DNA of 64,000 nt. Origin: Luteibacter rhizovicinus. GTDB lineage: Bacteria; Pseudomonadota; Gammaproteobacteria; Xanthomonadales; Rhodanobacteraceae. Positions 1-6,220 of the stretch are shown here, one piece after another. The notes beneath the pieces are model-generated. The model worked only from the letters and a program-made list of their open reading frames with translations. It searched no databases and was not told the DNA's origin. Every line of letters starts with the position of its first letter. Position 1 is the stretch's first letter. The position numbers were made by a program, and so were the translations under genes. The DNA is taken from the NCBI RefSeq assembly GCF_004342265.1, contig NZ_SMCS01000002.1, positions 372,001 to 436,000 of the forward strand, in the 5' to 3' direction.

Positions 1-721
1 GCTCGGTCGTACTGGCGATAACAGCCAATGGCGTGCGCAGTTCGTGGCTGACGTCGGAGTTGAATTCGCGATCCCGCTCGACGACCGCGGTCAGCCGCGT
101 CGCGTATTCGTCCAGCGCCTGGGCCAGCTGACCGACCTCGTCGTCCGCGAAGTGCGGCGCAAGCGGCTCCGCCTTGCCGATCTTGCGGAAATCGCGCAGG
201 CGCTTCGCCAGTTCGGTGACGGGCTTGAGTACCTTGCGCGACAGCCAGAAACCCAGCGCCAGCGATAGCAGGCCGAACAGAAACACGGCGCCGATGACGC
301 TGATGAGCAACTGCTGCTTACCCAGCTCTTCGCGCGAGGCGTCGTAACGCAGGAAGCTGATGATGCCCTTGTCGCGATAGACCGCCAGTTTGTAGTGACG
401 ACGCTGCGCGGTCTCGGGATCGACCTCGTAAATGTCGTGCACGCCGGTGTCCAGCGCCTGCCACGGAAGCGGCGCCTTGTAGAGCGTGCGATCGCTGAGG
501 ACACTGGCGGTGAGCAGCTTCGACGCAATGGGCTCGCCAGGATGCGCGACGACCTGCTCGTTCGCGTAGCGGGCATCGTCCAGCAAGCTGGCGTTGACGA
601 GCTGGTCTTCGACGCGCTCGCGGATATTGAGCGCCGCGACCGCGAACAGCGCACTCAGGCCGAAGCCAAAGAGCGCGAACGAGACGATCAGGCGGAAACG
701 AAGCTTACGTCTGGACCGCAT
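1..721 (-). CDS. Sensor histidine kinase, N-terminal part (cut by window edge)
   Basis: Translation from an ATG at 721 gives 240 residues before the window ends. Residues about 10-31 form one membrane helix, 32-137 a periplasmic sensor region, and 138-160 a second helix. A HAMP linker follows (about 161-210), then an H-box with the phosphorylatable His at about 226 inside SHELRTPL. The ATPase domain lies outside the window. The start overlaps the stop of the response regulator upstream by 17 bases, so the two are one operon and form a cognate pair: the kinase senses an unknown periplasmic signal and phosphorylates the regulator. The PhoQ/QseC-like layout is generic, and the stimulus cannot be read from the sequence. 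Confidence 0.88.
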   Translation of the reverse strand, partial: MRSRRKLRFRLIVSFALFGFGLSALFAVAALNIRERVEDQLVNASLLDDARYANEQVVAHPGEPIASKLLTASVLSDRTLYKAPLPWQALDTGVHDIYEVDPETAQRRHYKLAVYRDKGIISFLRYDASREELGKQQLLISVIGAVFLFGLLSLALGFWLSRKVLKPVTELAKRLRDFRKIGKAEPLAPHFADDEVGQLAQALDEYATRLTAVVERDREFNSDVSHELRTPLAVIASTTE

Positions 722-1391
722 CCGGATCGACCATGCGGTATCCAATACCGTGACGCGTGTGGATGAGCGGCTTCTCGAACGGCTTGTCTATCGCCGCGCG
801 TAGACCATGGATATGGACGCGCAGCGAGTCGCTGTCCGGCAGTTCCTCGCCCCAGACGCGTTGTTCCAGGTCCTGCCGGGTAACCACCGACGGGCTGGCC
901 TCCATCAGGGCCTGAAGGAGCTTGAGACCGATGGGATTGAGCTGGATCGACTTGCCCTCGCGGTTCACCGTCAGGGTGTCGAGGTTGTACGTGAGGCCAT
1001 CGACCTTCAGTACCCGGCTCTGCGGCCCCTTGCCGCGACGCGCCAGCACTTCCAGGCGGGCCGCCAGTTCCTGCAGCGCGAAGGGCTTGGTCATGTAGTC
1101 GTCCGCGCCCGACTCGAAGCCGGTGAGCTTCTGCTCCAGCGCGTCGCGCGCGGTCAGCATCAGCACCGGGGTCTGCTTGTGGGCTTCGTGCCGGAGCTTG
1201 CGCGCCACGTCGAGGCCGTCCATGCCGGGCAGCGTCAGGTCCAGCACGATGACGTCGAAGTCGTGGACCACGGCCAGATGCAGGCCGGTCACGCCGTCGC
1301 CGGCGAAATCAACCACATGGCCACGGTCTTCGAGGTAATCGCCGATGTTGGTGGCGATGTCGTTGTTGTCTTCGATCACCAGTACGCGCAT
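705..1391 (-). CDS. OmpR/PhoP-family response regulator
   Basis: This 228-residue protein has an N-terminal receiver domain with an acidic pocket at E7-D8, phospho-acceptor D51 in VLDLTLPGMDG, T80 and K102. A C-terminal winged helix follows, with the typical ending TRHGIGYRM. Length is normal for the family. It precedes and overlaps the kinase gene, so it is the DNA-binding output of that pair. Which genes it controls cannot be told from this window. Family assignment is secure; a specific name such as PhoP, QseB or TctD is not. Confidence 0.93.
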   Translation of the reverse strand: MRVLVIEDNNDIATNIGDYLEDRGHVVDFAGDGVTGLHLAVVHDFDVIVLDLTLPGMDGLDVARKLRHEAHKQTPVLMLTARDALEQKLTGFESGADDYMTKPFALQELAARLEVLARRGKGPQSRVLKVDGLTYNLDTLTVNREGKSIQLNPIGLKLLQALMEASPSVVTRQDLEQRVWGEELPDSDSLRVHIHGLRAAIDKPFEKPLIHTRHGIGYRMVDPDAVQT

Positions 1392-1518
1392 GCGGCACTC
1401 CGTGGATGGCTTTGGATTCGCGGGGGCCAGTGCCCCGTATCGAGAGCATAGAGTCTAGTGTGAAGAGTGAGAATAGCGTCGTAACGTCTCAATCTTTCTT
1501 TGACTCCGCTCCTCGGGA

Positions 1519-1558
1519 CAAAGAAAGGCCCAGACCAGACTCTCGTCTGCCCTGGGCC
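1519..1558 (-). terminator. Rho-independent terminator of the rimB-rimK unit
   Basis: On the minus strand a nested hairpin (outer arms GGCCCAG/CTGGGCC, inner arms CAGAC/GTCTG) is followed at once by TTTCTTTG. It lies about 80 bases past the rimK stop. That T-rich stretch also pairs with an upstream CTTTCTTTG, giving a second 9-bp stem at 1494-1527. No coding sequence is seen in the rest of 1392-1638. Confidence 0.7.
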
Positions 1559-1638
1559 CAAGCTACTGCCCCGATACCATAAGCCCGCGCGCGGATTCAC
1601 AGTAGGACACGTATAAACCAGGACCGTTTAAATCGCTG

Positions 1639-2565
1639 TTAATGCCCTGCTTTCGCCTTGCGGCGGCGCTTCGGCTCGGGCGACGGACGCTCGGCAACCC
1701 GGGTTTCGCAGTGCGCCACGATGGCGCCGGCCACGTCGACGCCGGTGCTTTTCTCGATGCCTTCCAGGCCCGGCGACGCGTTCACTTCCAGTAGCAGGGG
1801 GCCCCGGGAGGACCGCAGCAGGTCCACGCCAGCCACTTCCAGACCCAGCGCCGAGGCGGCGTGAATGGCCACCGTGCGCTCGTCGTCGGTCAGTTCGACC
1901 GCCGTGGCGCTGCCGCCACGATGGAGATTGGCCCGGAACTCGCCCGGGGCCGAGGAACGCTGCATGGAGGCCACGACCTGGTCGCCGACAACAAAGCAGC
2001 GCAGATCGCTGCCATTGGCCTCGCGAATGAATTCCTGCACCAGGAAATTCGCGTACAGACCGCGGAATGCCTCGATCACGCTCTGCGATGCCGAACGCTT
2101 TTCGGCCAGCACCACACCCTGCCCCTGCGTGCCTTCGTTGAGCTTGATGATGTGCGGGGGCTCGCCAAGCATCGCGAGCAGGTCGGACGTGTCGTCCGGT
2201 GCGTCGCCGAACGCCGTGACCGGCATGTCGATACCGCGGGCTGCCAGCAACTGCAGGCAGCGCAGCTTGTCGCGCGCGCGCAGCACCGCGTCGGAAGGAT
2301 TGGGCGTATACACGCCCATCAGTTCGAGCTGGCGCAGCACCGCCGTGCCGTAGAACGTGCTGGATGCGCCGATGCGCGGGATCACGCAGTCGACCGCGCC
2401 GAGCGGCTTGCCCTTGAAGTGGATCGCGAACGACTGCGGAGCGATGCTCATGTAGCAACGCAGTGGATCGATCACGCGCACCGTGTGCTTGCGCTTACGC
2501 GCGGCCTCGACAAGCCGCTGCGTGGAATACAGCCGCGCGTTGCGCGACAGGATAGCGATCTTCAT
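1639..2565 (-). CDS. rimK: RimK-type ATP-grasp ligase (ribosomal S6 glutamate ligase family)
   Basis: This 308-residue protein belongs to the RimK family, whose E. coli member adds glutamates to the C-terminus of ribosomal protein S6. ATP-grasp features visible are the glycine-rich loop GTQGQGV (145-151), the [11 protein letters not shown] strand (about 189-199) and the metal-binding [15 protein letters not shown] segment (257-271). The frame is open further upstream, but the ATG at 2565 is chosen because it gives the standard MKIAILSRN start and overlaps the stop of the upstream gene as ATGA. The C-terminal tail is unusually basic ([10 protein letters not shown]). Pairing with the aspartic-protease-like gene matches the rimB-rimK arrangement known from pseudomonads. 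Confidence 0.9.
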   Translation of the reverse strand: MKIAILSRNARLYSTQRLVEAARKRKHTVRVIDPLRCYMSIAPQSFAIHFKGKPLGAVDCVIPRIGASSTFYGTAVLRQLELMGVYTPNPSDAVLRARDKLRCLQLLAARGIDMPVTAFGDAPDDTSDLLAMLGEPPHIIKLNEGTQGQGVVLAEKRSASQSVIEAFRGLYANFLVQEFIREANGSDLRCFVVGDQVVASMQRSSAPGEFRANLHRGGSATAVELTDDERTVAIHAASALGLEVAGVDLLRSSRGPLLLEVNASPGLEGIEKSTGVDVAGAIVAHCETRVAERPSPEPKRRRKAKAGH

Positions 2566-3014
2566 TTTGTTTCCGTGGCGGCACGCCGCGCGGGCGACTG
2601 CGAGTAGGACAGAGAGGGGTCGACCCGGAAGCGTCCGTCGAGCGCGGTACGTCCCAGCAATAGGGGAAACAGCATATGGCGGCGATCGGTGAGATTGATC
2701 TCGGCGGCGAAACGCTCGCCGGCCAGTTCGATGTCCGCCAGGATGAACCATCGTGTGGTCACGTGACCGCCGGAATCCGTGACGGCGCGCCGCCCGGTGG
2801 CGCGTGCCTCGCACGGTTCGGACAGACCGCCCTTGCGCGTGGTGCGCACCTGGAAGCGCAGCCACGTACCGTCGGCGCGCTCGTCGACCTCGAGCCATTC
2901 GACGTGCAGCGACGAACTGCGCGCGCCGGTATCGAGTTTGGCCTTTAACGAAGCGATGCCGAATTGCGGAATCGCAAGACGTTCCCGCCAGCCGAGGGTG
3001 ATGACATTCGCCAT
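2562..3014 (-). CDS. rimB: RimB-like retropepsin-fold protease (PF05618 family)
   Basis: The 150-residue protein carries the aspartic-protease-like motif DTGA at 28-31 in [12 protein letters not shown], plus the family segments [10 protein letters not shown] and [12 protein letters not shown]. The family is called ATP-dependent zinc protease in databases but has a retropepsin-like fold. In Pseudomonas the homologue RimB acts with RimK in S6 modification. Its stop overlaps the rimK start (ATGA), implying translational coupling. Function in S6 glutamylation here is inferred from this pairing. Confidence 0.82.
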   Translation of the reverse strand: MANVITLGWRERLAIPQFGIASLKAKLDTGARSSSLHVEWLEVDERADGTWLRFQVRTTRKGGLSEPCEARATGRRAVTDSGGHVTTRWFILADIELAGERFAAEINLTDRRHMLFPLLLGRTALDGRFRVDPSLSYSQSPARRAATETK

Positions 3015-3128
3015 GAGTCTCGCGCGCTCGACCGGTGTGTTGCGGGGGGATGCGGATCGGGGGATCGATCCGGGGAACCGCTTCGACCAGCCGCGGCAGG
3101 GAAAGCATGCCGAAGGACGAAGACGGAT

Positions 3129-3692
3129 TCAACTGGCACGAGTAAGAACCGCATTCCGCCCGTCACTTCGGTCAAGGTTCCGTGAACCATAGACAACCGC
3201 TTCCTCGACCGGATGGAGGCTCAGGAACGGATCGCGCGTACGGGATGTCGCGTCGACCGAGATATGCAGCGCCTCGTCCAGCACGTCGTCCAGCAGCCAT
3301 TGCCAGGCCTCCCCACCACGCTTGGCGCTGCCAAGGTCGAGAAAGCGAAGTCGCCGCAGCCCGAGACCGGTGGCGAGCCGGGTCAGGGCCTGGCGTCCGG
3401 GCACGCCCTCGCCAAGACCCACGGTAAGTACCGCCCCCGGCGGGTGCAGGGCGGATATTTCACTGGCGAGACGCTCGAAAAACACAAGAAGACGCCCACG
3501 AGCCGTTTCGTTGTCGACCGCGGGGAATTCGGGAACCGCCAGCCGCAAAGGGCGTGGGTGGCGCAGCAGCCACTCGACCCGCAGGCGGCACAGGGTGCGG
3601 TGGAGATCGTCCGGGGAATCCGGACGGACCGGATGGCGCTCGTAACGTGCGAGCAGGCCGGCGATGCAGCGGGCTTGATGACTGTTATCCAT
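3129..3692 (-). CDS. Uncharacterised protein, weak resemblance to Dit1/PvcA isocyanide-synthase N-region
   Basis: I do not recognise this 187-residue protein firmly. The ATG at 3692 is preferred over one 12 bases upstream because a GGAG ribosome site lies 7-8 bases before it. Residues about 8-90 (RYERHPV, then [10 protein letters not shown], then [14 protein letters not shown]) follow the spacing of the Dit1/PvcA family (PF05141): a short helix, a lvlPaFPaK-like motif, and a Y-PGA-x-I-x-SDG-like motif. The key Lys and SDG are absent and the protein is much shorter than the usual 300 or so residues. It could be a diverged or truncated relative, or unrelated. It lies just downstream of the lanthipeptide exporter on the same strand, 159 bases away. 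Confidence 0.6.
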   Translation of the reverse strand: MDNSHQARCIAGLLARYERHPVRPDSPDDLHRTLCRLRVEWLLRHPRPLRLAVPEFPAVDNETARGRLLVFFERLASEISALHPPGAVLTVGLGEGVPGRQALTRLATGLGLRRLRFLDLGSAKRGGEAWQWLLDDVLDEALHISVDATSRTRDPFLSLHPVEEAVVYGSRNLDRSDGRNAVLTRAS

Positions 3693-3851
3693 AGGGCACT
3701 CCATTGCGTGGCATTGGCAACCGGGACTGCGGGAAAGTTATCGTCCGGCTAAGGGCCGCCGTCTTCGGTCGGCGCACATGATGTCGCCAATGCCCTTCAC
3801 GGATGCAGGGGCGCATCCGACAAAACGTGTAGGGGAATGCCTCGTCGCACG

Positions 3852-5504
3852 CTACGCCGGGGTCGGACGACCCACCGATGACCAGTCGCGCGTATCGGAC
3901 ACGACCAGACCACTTTCGAGTTTTATGACGCGGTCCGCCACATGGAAATACCGGTCGTCATGACTGATGGCGATGATCGTTTTTCCGCGCCGCTTAAGTT
4001 CGGGCAACAGAGAGCAGTAGAAGAAATCCCTGAAGTGGGCATCCTGGTCCGCGGCCCACTCGTCGAAGAAAAATATCTCCCGGTCTTCCGCGTAGCACTG
4101 GAGCAGAGCCAGCCTTTTCCGCTGCCCCGTCGAGAGGGTCAGCTTCGAGAGTTCGCCCTGATTCGCCTGGACGTGCGACCCGAGGCCCAATGCGGCAAGC
4201 AACGTCTGGATGCGCTCGTCCGACAGATGCCGACCGTTCGAATCCAGAACGTGCGGGAAGAGAAAGAAGTCGCCAAAGACCCCGGTGAAACGCTCTCTGT
4301 AAAGAAACGGGTCGCCGTCGAGCGGGACGCCGTCGACGGATACGCCGCCGGCATGCGGACTTAACAGGGAGCTGAGCAGTAGCAGCAACGTCGACTTCCC
4401 GCTTCCGTTCCCCCCCACGATAAAGACCATGTCCCCTCGCCTGAAGTCCAGGCTGATGGGCCCCAGCGTCGGCAGCGATTCGACTTCGCCGGGATAGCTG
4501 TAGCAAACCCCGCGAAGGCTTATGCATTGCCAGTCGTCGAACGAGCGGCGCTCTTTGTCCGCGGGCCTGTTGTCGGGAGCTTCGCGGCCCAGGTCCAGAC
4601 CGACGCGCTCGAGATGACGAAGACTGGCCGTACCCACGCCAACCTGTCTTGCGGCACTCACGATGAAGCCGATGGGGCCGCTCAGGAATAGCGCACCGAT
4701 CACGAAGCGGATGATGGTGATCTGCGACAGCTCCAACGCCGCATAGCCCAGATACACGATCAGGAAAACCGACCCGTAGATGACCGCCGTCGACCAGGCC
4801 TCGTTGAAGCCCAGGCCTGCATGAACGTGGATCATGATCCGTCTTGCACGCTGGATAGCCGGCTGCATCAATTCGTCGGTGACATAGGATGCGCGGGAAG
4901 CATTGAGCGTCATCTCCTTCTTTCCTTCGCTGATGTAGCGAAAGTATTCGAAGACTTTCTCGTTGGCCTGCCGCAACTGGTCGAACTTGGATCGCAGTAA
5001 TCGCTCGAGCGTCAGTGAAACCACAAGCGTCGTACACAGGAATCCAAGCAGGATGCCGAGCAACTGGAACGAAACGCTTGCCAGGTAACCTGCATACAGA
5101 ATGGCCAGCAAAATATTGTAGGCAAGCAAGGGTGCAACGAGTACCAGCGGAGCGATGCTTGCGATGTCCTCGATAAGCGAACCGAAGACCGCATGTTTCT
5201 TGTCGGCTAATTTCTCGTATTCCAGATCGATGAATTTCTTCGACAGCTCGATACGTAACTGAGCCACCAGGTTCCCGCCCAGATTGGCCAAAAGAAACTG
5301 GGACGCCGCACTGGTAATCAGCAGCGCAACAAGCCAGCAGACACCGATCGCGAATGGCCGTAACCCAAGCGCGTGAAAACCGCCCGATGCCAGGTTATTG
5401 ATGTGGGAAAGCAGCGCCATGGTTGAAACCGCGCTCGCCGCCGAGAGAACCACCGCGCCAATCAACGAGCCCCGATACTGGCGAAGAAAGCGTTTTAAGA
5501 TCAT
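3852..5504 (-). CDS. SyrD/PvdE-type cyclic-peptide export ABC transporter of the lanthipeptide cluster
   Basis: This 550-residue fused permease-ATPase has about six membrane segments in residues 12-290. The ATPase domain shows Walker A GGNGSGKST (364-372), signature LSTGQ (457-461), Walker B with the family hallmark FFFDEWAADQD (478-488) and H-loop His515. The hallmark and length match the cyclic-peptide/siderophore exporter family (SyrD, PvdE), which exports to the periplasm. There is no N-terminal C39 peptidase domain, unlike the usual class II lanthipeptide transporters, so it cannot remove a leader itself. GGAAGG lies just before the ATG. The gene is divergent from the precursor gene across 438 bases. 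Export of the modified peptide is inferred from position. Confidence 0.9.
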   Translation of the reverse strand: MILKRFLRQYRGSLIGAVVLSAASAVSTMALLSHINNLASGGFHALGLRPFAIGVCWLVALLITSAASQFLLANLGGNLVAQLRIELSKKFIDLEYEKLADKKHAVFGSLIEDIASIAPLVLVAPLLAYNILLAILYAGYLASVSFQLLGILLGFLCTTLVVSLTLERLLRSKFDQLRQANEKVFEYFRYISEGKKEMTLNASRASYVTDELMQPAIQRARRIMIHVHAGLGFNEAWSTAVIYGSVFLIVYLGYAALELSQITIIRFVIGALFLSGPIGFIVSAARQVGVGTASLRHLERVGLDLGREAPDNRPADKERRSFDDWQCISLRGVCYSYPGEVESLPTLGPISLDFRRGDMVFIVGGNGSGKSTLLLLLSSLLSPHAGGVSVDGVPLDGDPFLYRERFTGVFGDFFLFPHVLDSNGRHLSDERIQTLLAALGLGSHVQANQGELSKLTLSTGQRKRLALLQCYAEDREIFFFDEWAADQDAHFRDFFYCSLLPELKRRGKTIIAISHDDRYFHVADRVIKLESGLVVSDTRDWSSVGRPTPA

Positions 5505-5942
5505 CGAACCTTCCGACTGATTGATAAGTCGCTTCGTCCGGTGAACTTACATCGACATTTCCGGACTGCAAGCGGCGGTCTGTCCCTGAAGCATCTTCGC
5601 GCATTTCCCCGAACGGTAGCCTGAGTTCATCGACAAGCAAACCGTCATGTTTCATTGCTATGCAATTTCGGCAAATCTCATGAAGCTCGTAAAGATGCCG
5701 GCTTCAACTTCTGTGATCCGGTAGTCCTAAATCCATCCAACTCCGGAGCAAGAATGTTTTCAGGAGAACGTCGCGATGCGGAAACGCCTTGAAATGAAGG
5801 TGCGGTTGTTACGCTGGCGCAAACCGTGACCTTGTGACTAGGATTGCCCGACTCGGGAATTTGTCACCGTAGAAGCGTCCACTACGGTAAGTCGTTGTGC
5901 CATATCTGGGCGCATACCTGTAACAAACCATGGAGTACTCAT
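5505..5942. other. 438-base divergent control region of the lanthipeptide cluster
   Basis: This stretch separates the exporter (minus) from the precursor gene (plus) and must contain both promoters and any operators. It is visibly AT-richer than the flanking genes. I see no convincing gene in it and no consensus sigma-70 promoter that stands out. The dyad at 5866-5888 is the clearest regulatory candidate. Confidence 0.6.
5866..5888. promoter_or_regulatory. Inverted repeat upstream of lanA, candidate operator
   Basis: ACCGTAG and CTACGGT form perfect 7-base arms separated by 9 bases, ending 54 bases before the lanA start codon. The geometry would fit a dimeric regulator or a leader hairpin. 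No regulator gene is present in the cluster. Confidence 0.35.
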
Positions 5943-6131
5943 ATGCAGACCGACAATATCTTGGCTGGCTGGTTGAGTGGTGCTGACAGCGTAGATGGGT
6001 ATGACAATCCTGCGGGATCGCTTTACACGGAAGGTCACGCCAACACGATGGCGGCCATGACCAGCCCCGATATCGCACTCGCATCGAACTGTAGTTCCTG
6101 TACGGCCTCCAGGCCGGGTTTCTGCTGCTGA
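5943..6131 (+). CDS. lanA: Lanthipeptide precursor (LanA), class II
   Basis: This 62-residue peptide lies directly before a LanM gene. GGAG sits 7 bases before its ATG. The N-terminal part (about 1-47) is acidic and Cys-free, with D4, D15, D18, D21, E30 and D43, as expected of a leader. The end is a dense core with Cys at 50, 53, 61 and 62 and dehydratable S48, S51, S52, T54 and S56, so up to four (methyl)lanthionine rings are possible. The C-terminus is GFCC. There is no double-glycine or GA/GS cleavage motif, and the leader is neither Nif11- nor nitrile-hydratase-like by eye. An ALA tripeptide at 45-47 precedes the core. Ring pattern and cleavage point are unknown. Confidence 0.88.
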   Translation: MQTDNILAGWLSGADSVDGYDNPAGSLYTEGHANTMAAMTSPDIALASNCSSCTASRPGFCC

Positions 6132-6146
6132 TATTCAGCAGTGGCG

Positions 6147-6173
6147 ATAGCCGTGGCTAACCCCCACGGCTAT
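6147..6173 (+). terminator. Hairpin between lanA and lanM, probable attenuator
   Basis: ATAGCCGTGG and CCACGGCTAT form a perfect 10-bp stem with a 7-base loop, 15 bases after the lanA stop and 47 bases before the lanM start. Only TTTCTG follows, so termination is likely partial. Such hairpins commonly let precursor mRNA exceed synthetase mRNA. Confidence 0.75.
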
Positions 6174-6220
6174 TTCTGAAACGATGAGGTGCCTACATTC
6201 GGGAATGCCTGGAATTCAAA

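Noticed and set aside
1639..3132. Single long protein spanning rimK and the region upstream
   Set aside because: The extra 189 residues are out of frame with RimB and carry no family similarity; the ATG at 2565 gives a normal RimK and an ATGA junction.
5395..5655. 86-codon minus-strand frame upstream of the exporter, considered as a second precursor or leader gene
   Set aside because: It overlaps the exporter start by 110 bases, has no ribosome site, and contains no Cys-rich core.
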